DNA from: Gryganskiella cystojenkinii
Taxonomy: Eukaryota > Mortierellomycota > Mortierellomycetes > Mortierellales > Mortierellaceae
Direction: 5' to 3'
Length of the DNA: 32,641 bases
Assembly: GCA_015852425.1 (NCBI GenBank)
Contig: JAAAIG010000408.1
Span: 1 to 32,641, forward strand
Each line of letters opens with the position of its first letter. Positions within the stretch are counted from its first letter, which is position 1. The position numbers and the translations under genes were made by a program. Positions 11,139 through 23,401 of this stretch are shown here, piece after piece. The notes under the pieces are model-generated. The model saw nothing but the letters and a program-made list of their open reading frames with translations, was not told where the DNA came from and searched no databases.

Positions 11139-14100
11139 ATGGCGTACCTCTCAGACTTGGTCAAGTCGACCTTGTCCAAGGCGATCCTTGGAAAAGAGAT
11201 CCCTCCTTTCCCTTACACCATCGGTGATCGAGTCGACTCCTTTGATTCCTCCATCTGGGCACTTCACAAGGGCATCAAGCGAGTATGGCCAGAAAGACAG
11301 CATGACCTTGCGATGAATGTGTAAAAGACAAAGAAGGCAGGATGGTCTCAAGAATACTAACCAGGGACGACCAAATGTCTTTTTCTTTTGTGCTTCTGTC
11401 ATAGGAGGACAACTCGGCCGTGTCGATTCTCTGCTTCGATTGCGTCCGTCAAAAGGACAAGTTGCCTCTGGCCAGGAATGCATTCAAAAAGTTCCGTACC
11501 ATTCGACACCCCGACCTGATCAAGTACATTGACGGCGTGGAGGTAAGGAGATCATCGAATGGCAGACAATCAGATTGTCACCTATGGGGCCATCGATAAC
11601 TGGACTGCGTTCTGACTGCTTCCTCCACTCCCCTCTTCTCCTTTTGATAGACCGACTCGTACATCTATATTGTGACTGATGCTGTCACGCCTCTGCAGGA
11701 CCACTTGCGATCGAACCTGGACCCCAATTTGATCCGCTGGGGTCTCTATAAAGTAGCGGTATGTTGCAATCGACACAGTGCAAAGAGAAGGAAAATTGGA
11801 AACGTTCGCAGAAAGCTCTTGTTATGCTCACTCATCCCTTATCTCGTATCTTCTCTCGTTATGTCTCTCGGTATTAGAACGTCCTCAAATTCTTGACTGT
11901 CGACGCGTCTTTCATTCATGGAAACATTCGACCCTCGTCCATCTTTATCACGAAGTCTGGCGAATGGAAAGTCGGAGGATTTGAACTTTTATCATCGCTC
12001 AAGGAAGATCAACCCGCTATTCTCGTACGGCCTCCAACGAAAAAAAAACATGAACAATGGAAGGGTACAACTGTCCATGAGTACACGACTTATTGAACCC
12101 ACTTTATTTGGTTTGTTATAGACATTCGCTGGATTGGTCCCAGACTCAAATCGATATGCACCACCAGAAGTCAGGAAAAAGTCATGGAATATCGTCAAAG
12201 AGTAAGGACTTTGAGCAATTGACAGGCAGAGAAGCCATTTGACTCTTATGGATCATGTTGTCAATATGTACTCATGGTTTGCTTTTCTTTCCAAATTAGA
12301 TATGAGCTTTGGTCGACAGATACGTGGCATTACGCTTGCTTGATCTACGAGGTCTACAACGGCACTTTCACTTCCCCTGATCAACTCACCGTCCCTGGCA
12401 ACATCCCACCTGAGATGGCGCCTTTCTATAAGAACTTGCTCCGGCCGGATCCCAAGACGAGACCCAGTGTTGGTGATTTCTTGGACAAGGGACTTCAATC
12501 TAAAGGATTTTTCCAGAACGACTTGATCCAGGTTGTTTTGTTTTTGGAGAACTTTTCTGTCAAGGAGCCTCTTCAGCGAGATACGTTTTTACGCAAGCTG
12601 GATATGCAAATTGAACGATTCCCCAAGGAGTTTTGCAAGTACAAAGTCCTGCCAGAATTGGTGCATGCGCTCGAATATGGATCTGGAGGTGCCAAGGTGT
12701 TAGCACCGATTGTGAAGATTGGAGCCGATCTTGAGGAACAAGAGTACGAGTCGTTGATCTCGAATGTGTTGGTCAAAATGTTTGCTTCGACAGACAGGAC
12801 CATTCGACTGAGTTTGCTCGAGAACCTGGGAGGATTCATCGACAGGATTAACAAGAAGATCATCAACGAGAAGATCTTCCCCAGCATGGTACATTGTTGA
12901 TTGACCTTGTCACGATTTTTTGGTGGTGTAGCATTTGGTTATTTTTGCTTGCCTGTTTCTGACCAAAGATACTTCTTTTTTTTCGAAAACATAGGCTTTG
13001 GGTTTCACTGACACTGCACCCATCATCCGTGAGTGGACTGTCAAGTCAGTGCTGTTGGTTATTGGAAAACTTTCGGATAAAACGATCAACTACGACTTGT
13101 TGCGATACCTTGGTAAACTTCAAACGGACGAGGAGCCTGGAATCCGCACCAACACTGTCATCTGCCTCGGAAAGATTGCCAGATACCTTAACGATGGAGT
13201 AAGTGAAGTGGCCACTCGGATTGATATGGCAGTATGAATTTGAACTTCTTGAGCTGACAGACATTTGTCTTTGAACGCAATATTTATACTTTTCCTTAGA
13301 CGAAAGCCAAGATCCTTGTGCCAGCATTCACGAGGAGTTTGCGAGATCCGTTCGCACACGCTCGTATTGCAAGTTTGATGGCGTTGAATGCAACCTTCGA
13401 GTCATACGAGAAAGTAGATATTGCCACTCGAATTATACCCTGCATATCTCTAACTTTGGTCGATACCGAAAAGTAAGTAGACGATGAAGAACGTCGATAA
13501 CCGTGCCAGTCTGGGAGGCAATTTTTTTGTGGAAGCATTGGTTGTTAACCTTTTTGTGGTTCACTTGACACTACTAGGATTGTTCGTGTTCAAGCCATGA
13601 AGTCATTGGAGACCTTCACGAAACGAATCCAAGTATTGATCGAGAGCATGCCTGATTCTGCTATTGTCGAGACTGGACGCGAAAGCCCCAGCAGAGCTTC
13701 GACCCCCTCGACCCCCTCGGCGGCTTCAGAAACCTGGGCTGGATGGGCTGTTTCCTCAATCACCAAGAAGCTTGTGACAGGGGAGATGCAACCTCAGGCT
13801 GTTGGAAACTCGCCCACAAACGGAATCTCCCCCGCCAACACACCTGTGCCTTCGACTTCATCGGGAGGACCTTCCAGTAATGGAATGACTCTTTCGACCC
13901 CTGGAGGACTTCATATTGCAACCGAAAGTGGGAACAATCGAGGCGCGAATGGATTCTCTGTCAACAGATATGCCTCTGCGTTGGCGACCGTCGAAGCAGA
14001 CGAGGAGGCAGCGACTGGATCAGGATGGGGTAATGAGGATGATGACTTGTTTGAGGACCAAGGGTTCGAGCCTATGGAGCCCTCGACACCATCCCCTATG

Positions 14101-14669
14101 CCTAGTTTCGCTACCATGAAACCTACACAAGCCTCGACACCTCTTCGACCCTCGACCAATGCCAGCTCTTCAATGTCCCTGGGAGGAGGAGCCAAATCTG
14201 CCCGACTCGGATTCGGAGCCTTGGACGACAACGGTGCTGGTACGACTATACCCAGTCATTTGCAATCGTGAAGTCCATTATGAGAACTATCGCACCTAAT
14301 AGACTGCTAATTATTCTGTTTTCCATGTGTTGTTTAGATGCCTGGGGTGCCGAAGATGATTTGTTCAAGGCCTTGAATGTTCCTAACCCCACGACTTCAG
14401 GATCCAGTAGAGCCGGATCTGCTGCTACTCGTCCTCTCTCGTCTAGCTTAAAACCGCTTGCCCGCTCACCTTCTTCTGCCTCCACAGCGTCAACGACTTC
14501 AACAACTGCCGCACCAGCAACGACCAGTCCGGGAGGAAGTGGATTTGTCCGCAAGGAAGAAAAGGTCGCCGAGATGGCCCGTAAACGGGAAGAACGTCGT
14601 CTTCGTATGCTGGAAGCTAAGGAGAAGAAGGCATCCCAGGGCTCGACTTTGGGTGCTAAGAAGATTTAG
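11139..14669 (+). CDS. SCY1: SCY1-like pseudokinase (SCYL1 family)
   Basis: Ten exons: 11139-11282, 11405-11542, 11651-11758, 11878-12024, 12122-12201, 12300-12888, 12995-13198, 13300-13472, 13578-14239 and 14338-14669. They join in phase to 858 aa. The N-terminal kinase-like domain lacks catalytic residues: HGN (FIHGNIRPSS) replaces HRD, and GGF (WKVGGFELL) replaces DFG. DLWS-type helices (YELWSTDTWHYACLIYE) and a HEAT-repeat region follow (about 260-490). The C-terminal third is Ser/Thr/Pro-rich with two acidic W/F patches (GWGNEDDDLF, AWGAEDDLFKAL), then a basic helix (KEEKVAEMARKREERR). SCYL1/Scy1 proteins act as scaffolds in Golgi-ER COPI traffic and in tRNA export. The extreme C-terminus, GAKKI, is not the RKLD-type COPI signal of animal SCYL1 and not a canonical KKxx. 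Confidence 0.9.
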
Positions 14670-14771
14670 AAAATAATAATAATGCTTTTTTGACCATAAT
14701 TGTAACAATCATTGGATTCTCCACTCTGCACTGCGTTCGCTCTTTGCGTTTGTATTTTTTTTATTGAGATT
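14670..14771. terminator. Short convergent 3' region, SCY1 / arrestin
   Basis: Only 102 bp separate the two stop codons. A minus-strand AATAAA lies at 14760-14765, about 10 nt past the arrestin stop. SCY1 has only an AATAAT run just after its stop. The two transcripts almost certainly overlap at their 3' ends. Confidence 0.5.
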
Positions 14772-17410
14772 TTATCTCCGTTGTTGTTCTGCATCGTCTC
14801 CCTCCAGTCTTCTGGCAGCACCACCAAGGACTCCCGTCGCGGTCCCACTGGCCTCGGCATCGTCGTGGTCGTCCTCTTGCTTTTCCTCGGCATACGCCGG
14901 TAAACCCGTGGCCTCAATCACACTCTCATACGTTGGCAACCCAGCCTCGGTTTCACCCGCCGCTTGAGCAATCGTCGAAGCGTCGACCAGTGCTGTGGCC
15001 ACGACCCGAACGACTCGAACGGGGATTTCTTCCGTCGCAACCGAAAAGATGGCTGAGGCGGCTGAAGAGGATCCAACTGAGGAGTGCGACGAGCCCATAG
15101 TAGACTTGGCCGTGGCTGACGACGCGGGTGCTGCAAGGTGCTGTTGCTGAGAAGTGGATGCAGATCTTGACCTGTGAGCGTTGGCTTCGTTGTGCTCTTG
15201 TTTCGCACCATCTCCCAAGGCGACCTGGGAGAGCAGAACCATGGTCGGCGAATCCGATTGACCGGCTTGAAGGAGTTCTTCCTCCATCGCCATCAATGCC
15301 CTCTTCTCGTCCAAGAGTTCATGGTGCAGGTTACCATGGTCTGTCCGAGAGCTCGTGGTCGTTGCCCTGCTATGTCCCGAAAACTCGTCCGTACCCTCGA
15401 CAGCCCTCACTTCCTCGTCCTCGCCGGTTTCCATCGAGTCGCCCTCTTGCGCCCAAATCCCTTCTTCAGACTCTGGCTCTGGCGTTGGTTCATCCACCTC
15501 TGACGGTTCTACCACAGCATCCATGGGCTCCGATACGACATCTTGTACCACTGCAGCTGTTGTCGTGTTGTTATGTGGCGGTAATGTCGGTGGAGTTGGA
15601 AGCGGCAGTGGCGGTGGCGGTAATGAGGCCGGTGGCGCGTTCGTGTAAGCTTCCTCCTCAGTCGTATACTCGATTTCGACCCGAAGAGAATGACTCACTT
15701 GGACCCAATTGCTGTGGACATCCACACAGAGATCTGGTGAAAGAACGAGTTGAAGGTGCATATTTTGAGCCTGTAGCTCCATGGTCGGTTCCTCAAAGAC
15801 AATCTCTAATGGTTGGGCGATCGCTCGAGTTACGAGACGAGGTGCTGGAGGAGGTCCTGGGACTGCTGGAAAAGACGACGACCCTGGCAAGATCATTGTG
15901 GGCGAATGTGGCGGTGATGGAGGTGAAGAGGAAAGATTCGAGGTGTTGATGGATGTCGAATGTGGAGTCGAGGTGTTGACAGTGAGAGGCACCACGGCTT
16001 TGGGTACCACGACCAGCGGAGTAGACCTCTGGTACCTGAAAATTTTCAGGAGGGCAGAAAAAAAAAATAGTCGTTAGACCCTTGTCATGACTGCTCAAAA
16101 AGGCAGGGATATTTTTGTTCTTTTCTTACCGATCTGTCTCGATCTGTTCAAAAACGACTCTAGCCTTTCGCAACTTGACATTCCGAGTCCTGGGTTTGGC
16201 ATGTAGTTCGACCGCCAAGAGTGTATTCTCACAATGGACGAGCCTTGGCACCTTGACCTGAATCTCAACTCCGCCACTATCCAGTCCTAGAGCGACTCGC
16301 GGTTGCAGTTGTGAGGATGGGTAGACGATTCGATGGATCAAAATTGGTCTCCGCAAGAGCAGAGATTCCGTCATTGCCGTCCGTGTCCCAGGGGCATGTG
16401 ACAACTCTAGCGTGACCTGAAGTTCGTATCGGATCTTTCCCACTGCCAAATCTGTACTCTCGGGTAAGTGTCCTGGGAGAGTCAAATCAATGGGCAAGGA
16501 TTTGTGATGGCGCGTCGATAGAGGTGGAGGTGGGGCGTCGTAAGACGTCGTCGTATGCTGTCCTGCTGAAGACGGTCCTGCCTCTGAAGTCGGTTCAGGG
16601 TCCGACAGAACAAGTGGCGTCGGGATAAAGTCGTGTGTATGGTGAACCGGTATCTCCGTCGCCGCAGATCCTCCAGCCTCATGGCGCAACACAGCCGTAT
16701 CCTAGGCAAATTGGGAACGGAAGAAAAATTGGATAAAAAAGAAAAGAAAAAATAGTTTGCATGTGTCAAAACGGGGGAGAGAGATTGTGATGTTTAGTAA
16801 GTAAAAACGGGTTTTGTATTACGTGGCATGTTTGAAAACAGAAACTGCTGACTTGGAAAGTTGCAACGAGACTAACCGCATAACCCATAAAGTCTATCCT
16901 TGCTTCCTTGAGAACTAGTTCTTCTGGACTGGACCATTCGAGTTCCACAGTGCCCTTGAGGGAATATTGAAAACTGTCGTTGGAGCGATCATAGATCTCG
17001 ACGGTATCGGTCTCAAGTTCCAGATTGGCACAAAAGAGTCCCGAGGCAGAGGTTACGGCTATTGGTAAGGGTAAGACATGGAGCTGCTGCTGTTTTGTTT
17101 GGACGAGTGCTGTTGCTGTGCCTGTTGTCTGCGCACCAGCCGTTATTGTTGTCAAGGCTGGGGGTGGTCTGGAGTCAGAGGAGGGTAGTCTTTGAGGAAT
17201 GGATGGAATAGGAATGGCGGGATGGGGTGGAGGTGATGCTGCGGTGCCGTTTGAATGTTGATGAATATCTGTGTAGGATGGAGTATTGTCTGTCCATGCA
17301 TTGGCGTCGTCCATGTCCTGGTCATGGTCCGAGTCTTGCTCTTCTTGAATATCGTATCGTTGTCCTATGCTGTTGCTCCCGGTATTGTTGACGTCCCTTG
17401 GTGAGGCCAT
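14772..17410 (-). CDS. Arrestin-domain protein (alpha-arrestin-like ubiquitin ligase adaptor)
   Basis: Exons are 17410-16877, 16701-16130 and 16035-14772 (phases 0 and 2), giving 789 aa. A disordered N-terminal extension of about 110 residues comes first. Arrestin-type beta-strands follow: LHVLPLPIAVTSASGLFCANLELE, FQYSLKGTVELEWSSPEE and VGKIRYELQVTLEL. A second arrestin half begins around VALGLDSGGVEIQVKVPR, is interrupted by a Pro/Ser linker, and closes with HSNWVQVSHSLRVEIEY. The C-terminal tail is acidic and holds two LPxY motifs, LPTY (735-738) and LPAY (747-750), which are variants of the PPxY motif read by the WW domains of Rsp5/NEDD4 ligases. Alpha-arrestins of this kind link Rsp5 to plasma-membrane transporters and trigger their endocytosis. 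The particular orthologue (ART/Aly/PalF-type) cannot be decided. The start is the first ATG in the open frame. Confidence 0.8.
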
Positions 17411-18008
17411 TGTACGTGAGAGAAAACAGACAGGTCTCGGAGCGTCTCTGGTCAATGAGACTAATGTAATGAAGTAAATGAGGAGAGAGAGAGTGAGAGA
17501 GAGTGAGGAGGGGAGACCAGGAGAACCTGTTGGGGGGGGGGGGGGGAGAAGGGGGGGTTTTTTTTTTTTTTTGGGCGGAGGCACACCTGATTTGAAATCG
17601 ACTTGAGTGACGACGCGTTTCCTTCTTTCCCTACCCAAACGCACAACTCAGCGCCAAATCGGTTGTCCCTTTCGTGCTAGCGTCTCGACTCTTTTGTTGC
17701 CTCGAAAACAATGAACGACTCAGCATCGGTATCAATCCCACAAGAGAAAGAGTCCATCTTTTACGCAGCAAGAAACTTGAGGGATGAACTAGAAAGCCAT
17801 GCGACTGTGAAATAAACAAAGACGCGTTCTTTGGCTTTTTTCTTCACAACCTCACCACCATTGTCCTTTTCTCCCTCCGAGTCCTTCTCATCTGTTACGT
17901 GGATCATGGTTTTTTTTATTCAACGGAATACTGTAAATTTGTAAATTGTTCATAAATACATCGAGATTTTTTTTTGGTGGGGTATAGCTATGACGAGGAG
18001 GGGGGGCA
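17411..18008. other. Arrestin 5' region and protease 3' flank
   Basis: The part next to 17410 is the arrestin promoter and leader. The part next to 18008 holds the protease 3' UTR, with a minus-strand AATAAA at 17915-17920. ORFs here are short, and none looks like a conserved protein. Confidence 0.5.
17532..17572. repeat. Poly-G / poly-T homopolymer tract
   Basis: Fifteen G (17532-17546), a short AGAA spacer, seven G (17551-17557) and fifteen T (17558-17572) in direct succession. It lies 122-162 bp upstream of the arrestin ATG, so in the sense orientation it is an A run followed by C runs. Long G runs can form quadruplexes and are prone to length error. Confidence 0.85.
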
Positions 18009-20211
18009 TTAGAAGAATGCAAGGAGAACGCTCACGATCGCGACCGACACCGCCTGAAGGATCAAGGTCAAACCTTGAGGACTCTTCGTCCAAGTTGCGG
18101 CATTGGCATTGTTGCCACTTTGCGAGCTCGTGCTCATAGTCGTGGCATTCCCCCCAGAACCCAACTGCGCAAAGCCGATTCTGGTCGTACTCGTACTGAA
18201 ATCAAAGACCGAGTATACACTCTTCAAGAACGCGTCTCCGATCAACCACTCCGAGATAGTAGACGTGGAGCCTGTGGGGAACATGGCAGCTGACAGACAG
18301 TAATCACCCTGGCTGGTCTTTTGAGCAGTTGATTGCATCGCCAGATTCGTGTAGGGGATAGTAGCCTTGTAAGATCCAAAAGTGAGCGTGATGACCGTGT
18401 TTCCGGAACAAGGCAAGAACCATAGTCCTCCTTGTTCGGTCTATTAGAAAGCACGATATACAATAAAAGATGAGTAAAAGAAAAAAAAGTGAGATATTCT
18501 ATCATTGATTAAGTAGACGACCAAAAAATCTCCTTTCAACGAGCTCACTTACAACTTTGAGTGCGTTTGGGATTGCTCCGTTAATATCATCCGCCACTGT
18601 CTCGGGCATCAGCATCGCAGTCGTGCCTGTGTCAATTGCGGCATTCGCACCGCCCACATCGATTACCGTGCCCCCGACGGTCATGCCCCCGATGGGGAGG
18701 GTCCAGGGTCGATCCGTCACACAATTTGTGAACGAGATATTACCAGAGAACCGGGTCGTGTCCACACCACCAAACGTAATCTCTCCACCAGGGGCAGTCT
18801 CGTTCGTCGCCAACGAGGGCTCGAGCCAGATACCAATCAAGTTCTGGGCTAACGAGGTTGTGTTCTTGAGGACATTCAAGATGGGAATCGCGGTCGGCGT
18901 GGGGTAAAACCACAGACCCATGAGACCGTCAACAGCGGCCGGTAAGACCGCAGCATTGCTGGTCACCACACCGGCGGTACCTTGGAACTGGAGAGATCCG
19001 AGCGCGAATTTTTCCTATTCCAAAAAGAATCGCGAAAAAAGACCAATGGTTACTTAGATGGCCTCCTAACGGTCATCGATATCGCCATCACGAACAAGCG
19101 AGTGAGGGAGAGATAGCACATACCGAGACGTAGTTGCCGGCAACACCTTGACCGCTCACATAAGACGCGTTAAAAGTTTCAGATTGCTGTTGGCAGGATC
19201 TAAGATGGTTTGATCAAAAGATACAAGAGTTTGTTGGGTTACTTTTTCATAACTGATTGTTCAGTGATCAACAGAAAGCAGAACTCTTTTTTTTTAAGAT
19301 TCTTACGAAGACGCAGCACAATTGAAAGTGGTCGAGTTATCACAGCCGGCGCCAGTACATGAATTGGAGGATACCCAGGTAATGGGACTGCCTGTGTCAA
19401 TCGCCACGTTGAACGTCTGAGGAGGAGTTCCAAGCTGTAAAGGGATGGCTATATTTGAGTAAACGATTTGAAGAAAAAAAAGAGAGAGAGAGAAAGCTTA
19501 ATGCCAAGCTATACGAAGAGTGAGTTTTGGATCCTTATGAGCGAACCCCTTCAAACTTACTGTAAACAACATCATTCTCGACGCTGGTGAGTTGACTGGT
19601 TGAGGAGGCACCGGCACGCTTCTGGAGGTAGCGTCGGGTCAGCGATTCGGCATTGAGGTTTGCAGGGTTCCTGAGACTCTTGATGGGGACTCTGTTGTGT
19701 GAACCGGAATAAACGATGGACAAATTGATAAGTTACTCCTCAGTGTAACTTGTAGTTTTTGCGCCAAGGGGAGAGAGAAAGTTTCTTCTCCATCTTTTTC
19801 TTTCTGTCCTTCCATGTGGCTTTATCGAGAAAAAGGTCTCAGAATCCAGTAGGAAAGAAAGAGGACATGGTTCGCCAAAAATAGGTCCTCTATTGCTTGG
19901 ATTGTGTTCTCCTTATACGGAAGTTCCGCTGATGCGATTTGTTGTGAAAATAAAGGGACAATGAAGGTTGACATGAAAGAGTGTCTGTCTTCGAAAAGAG
20001 ATGAAGGGGAGCGATATTAAATCCAGACTGCGCCCAGACGAAATCAAAGCTCACTCCTTTTTTTTTATATATCTTGCAGCCGAGCATCAACACGATCAAC
20101 TCTGAATAGGTTTTTGCATGGGAGCTCTTACGTAACAATATTCAGTGCAGAGACTGTCGCCGTTGTCGCTGACAGTGCCAGGAGTAAGGATGCGGAAAGT
20201 GAAAGATGCAT
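18009..20211 (-). CDS. Secreted pepsin-like aspartic protease, probably GPI-anchored
   Basis: Six exons on the minus strand: 20211-20132, 19691-19561, 19448-19307, 19199-19124, 19014-18553 and 18440-18009. All phases close, giving 440 aa. The first exon codes a signal peptide (MHLSLSASLLLALSATTATVSA). A short propeptide ends with dibasic sites (LTRRYLQKR), a likely Kex2 cleavage point. The mature A1 peptidase has both catalytic aspartates: DTGS at 88-91 (FNVAIDTGSPITWV) and DTGT at 271-274 (NAAIDTGTTAMLMPE). The C-terminus is Ser/Thr/Asn-rich and then strongly hydrophobic (LILQAVSVAIVSVLLAFF) with no basic tail, as in GPI-attachment signals of yapsin-like proteases. Pairs of cysteines follow each Asp lobe. 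It probably acts at the cell surface or wall. An ordinary C-terminal membrane anchor is the alternative. Confidence 0.9.
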
Positions 20212-21085
20212 GACGGAGAGGAGAAGATACTGTAAGAAATAGGGAGGAGAGATTGTCGATCAAGTGTGTTTCTTTAGTCTTTTTGTGCAGCAACCAAGGA
20301 AAAGAGTGGTCGTATAGGAGTGAGTGTTGCGAACGATAGGTAATTGTGGCGGGAGAATGCGAAAATAAAAGAAAAGAGAGGAGAGAACGTTTGAAAAAAG
20401 AGACAAGAACCATAACACCTCTTTCTTTTTGTAAGGGGGTCTCGTCGAACGGAGAATTCTAGTCGCGAGTTTTGAATTTTTGTGCGTTAACAAAGTTCCG
20501 GTCCGTTACAGCAAGAGAGCGTCATGGTCCAGGCGCACAGCCCGTCATACCTTCAGCACGGTGGAAAAAATAGCAATTTGAAGTCCAAACAAGGGGGGAC
20601 AGTGGTGATGGTGGTGGTGCAATGACCCGTTCGCGTGGAGAGAGAGGAATAGCGAATGGCGTCGACTTTGCATGACTTCGATTGAGGCGTGTATGTTTCT
20701 CGAAATATCAGCCTGATCCACTGCGCGACTGTGAAACCGCACCACTCGTCTTTTTATATTTCCTTCCGAGTCTTCCTTTGTTCAGCTGGACCCTTTTTTT
20801 TCCAATGGCTGATTTGGGTCCGACAGTTGTCCCGTTGTAGTAGAAGTACTCGACCTTTTTGGGCTGTCGTCATTATTTTTTCCACAAGAGTGGTCATAGA
20901 AGGATGGAAGGAAATAAAAAGGCACTGATTTAAAATTGTACCTTTCCGGTCTGAGAGGAGAAAATCTCATCCTACCCCCCCAAAGGTATATCGCATTTCA
21001 AGAATCGATAAAAAAGAAGAAAAGAAAGTACGCAGGACGGGTAAACCATTGCGTCGAATTAAAAAAAAAATAAAAAAAATTGTTA
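20212..21085. other. Intergenic region, protease promoter and membrane-protein 3' flank
   Basis: This 874-bp stretch must contain the protease promoter (near 20212) and the 3' end of the next gene (near 21085). Its ORFs are short and low in complexity. A (GTG)n-like stretch near 20604-20620 is the only simple repeat. I see no RNA gene or mobile element. Confidence 0.5.
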
Positions 21086-23401
21086 TTAGTTCTGTAAAGA
21101 CAAGGGAGGGGCAGAGGGTGCTTTGATTGAGGAGGTTGACCCAATACTACTGTAAGGAGGTGGCGGTGGCGCAAGCGAGGACAATCCGCCGCTGCCGTGA
21201 TCGCTACCAGAGATCGATTCCCTCTTTTTCTTCTTGTCGTAGATATGATCTCCATCCTCGTCATAATCGTCATCATGTTGGTGGTGTTGATTATGATATC
21301 CTGAGGAAGAAGAAGCACCCTGAGTCTGTGGCAAAAGTCCCGAGGTTGAGGATGGTGAACCCGGTGCGTATGGTTGTGAGTGGTAATCGTGAAGATAATC
21401 CGAATTCTCGACCACGGAAGGGGGCGCCAAGGGTCGACCGACAGACCCAGGACCGCTACTGGACACGGAGGGTGGCGCTGGGGGTAATTGCATTCGAATC
21501 ATCTCGATATGGGCTTGGTCCTGTTCTTCCTCTGACTGCACCAATGGCAAAGGGGCTATGGGAGCATAATAGGGTTGCAAGGGTTGAAGACCAGGAGTCT
21601 GAAGCTCGGTTGGGCCTGGTTCCCCCGGGGATACGGGCGGGACATGATCATTCTTCTGGAAGATCTTTGCGATCCTGGTTGGCTTTTGTCGTCTGCGGTA
21701 CCTACACCAAAAGACGATCAAGAGCACGGCAATAACAGAGACGACACTGCCAGCAATGCTTCCAGTATTGGAATTCTTTGTAGAGTCCGTTCCCGAGTTC
21801 GTGCTAGGTGTTAATGAGCTGTTGTTGATCATCTGGAAGGCGCCGTTTTCGATCTGGAGGCCCTTCGCGTTCGATTTCGCGCCAAACAAACTGCTATTGA
21901 CCGCAACCGCGAGGACAGCATTTCCTCCTGGAGCGTCTGATAATGAAGTGACAGCCACAAAGGAAGTGAGGTTTCCCATGTTGGTCGGCATCGTTGGTAA
22001 AGTGACGGGCGATCCCAAATCTGTTTCGTTATAGGCGACTAATTGTGAGGTCAATGTTATGTTGTTTGACTAGTTGAGGGAGCGAGAAAGAAAGAGAGAA
22101 AGAGAGAAAGAAAAATGATGGATGAGATGAGTGAGAGGGATCATCTAGAAAAAGTTATGCGTTCGAGCGAGGACTCTAGGACAACTGCGAGAACTTACAG
22201 AACAGAGTAAAAAGAAGTTGTCATTGGCGGTCGCAGCATAAACTCCTGTTGACGTTGAGGAGGTACATCCAGCGGGCACGTTTTTCAGGACCATTGTCGT
22301 TGTTTGTGCCGCAGTAACTGTTTGCTGAAAGTTCATGAGTGATTGCACATCACGCACTGTTTGACTGAACGGCAAAATTGTGAGGTTGTTGTTGGCTCCG
22401 AGGACAAGCAGAGATTTACTGCTTAGCAGAAGTGCCTTCGGACTTGACCCCACGTTTGGTGGCTATTTAGGACAAGAAATTGTAATACAGCGATTGAGGT
22501 GTGAGCAAAAACAAAAGCCCCATGACTGTGGCAGGACGGGTAGTTATAATGTCCGAAAGCCCAAAAAATCAAAAAAGTCGATGGGAAAGATTATTCAAAA
22601 GAAGAATCATTTAGAATTTGCACCAAGCCCGATGGCGTAAAGACAGAGAAAGGAAGGGCATTAAATAAACACTCAAACAAGCCGATCTGTGCACGACCTA
22701 TCCTCAACCCAGTGCTTTAGTTTGCTCTCTTTTAGAATCATTACCTGCCATGCTTGGTTCGCTTGAACGAGACTGCCACCGGCCGTGAGCAGACCCAGAG
22801 TGATATTCGAGCTCTTGGTCGAAGCCAACGCATGGACAAAGACACCCGGCGCAATTGAGAACAAGGCATTGACCTTGTTGTTTGCACTCCAGATATAATC
22901 CGTTCCATCCAGCCTCGTAGCATTGACAATGGACCACGTCCCACCAGTCCCCGAGGAGGTCACATATTGGATACCCTTCGCGGATGGAGAGACCCTCGAA
23001 GTCAATGGACTATCCGACGTCTTGACCGCAGATTGTGAAGTCAACCAGACAAAGTTGCCGAGACCATCGACCTGGCAGACGCTTGTTCCTGAATTGAAAT
23101 CACCAACAAGAAGGTCAAGACTGTTGACAAAGCCAGAGGAAGAATCGTCGTTATTGTTGTCGCCGTTGTTGTCTGAGGAGACGACTGGAGGAAAAGTCGA
23201 GACAAAAGACCAGGTGATTGCAGATAAGGATGCAGGGCCCGATTGCGATTGAAGGAGGACAAGGCGACGTGTGAAGGCTGTTTGTGTTGGGTTGACAGAC
23301 AAAGAGGGATTTGGGCTTGGGGTTCCGTCTGCGGACGTTAGACTGACGAGGAAGAGCCTGTACCCGTCAGAAGCAATGCATGCTGGGGTATAGGCGGGCA
23401 T
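21086..23401 (-). CDS. Single-pass membrane protein, unknown function (5' end uncertain)
   Basis: Exons 23401-22745, 22462-22199 and 22069-21086 join in phase 0 and give 634 aa from the first ATG. The first 410 residues are Ser/Thr/Asn-rich with beta-strand-like repeats and look extracellular. A transmembrane helix lies at about 411-429 (SIAGSVVSVIAVLLIVFW), followed by the stop-transfer CRYRRRQK. The cytoplasmic tail of about 200 residues is rich in Pro/Ser/Gly, with acidic and His patches and a PPPY motif near residue 610. No signal peptide follows the ATG at 23401, although topology demands one. The frame is open upstream only to a TGA near 23446, but a CCCCAG acceptor just upstream (exon would start near 23435) suggests a missing first exon, which I could not locate. 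The ectodomain could be a divergent propeller; I do not recognise the family. Confidence 0.7.

Noticed and set aside
12573..12887. Minus-strand 104-codon ORF
   Set aside because: Antisense shadow of the large HEAT-repeat exon of the SCY1-like gene.
15128..15949. 273-codon plus-strand ORF
   Set aside because: Antisense to the third arrestin exon; the arrestin frame has clear domains and motifs, this one has none.
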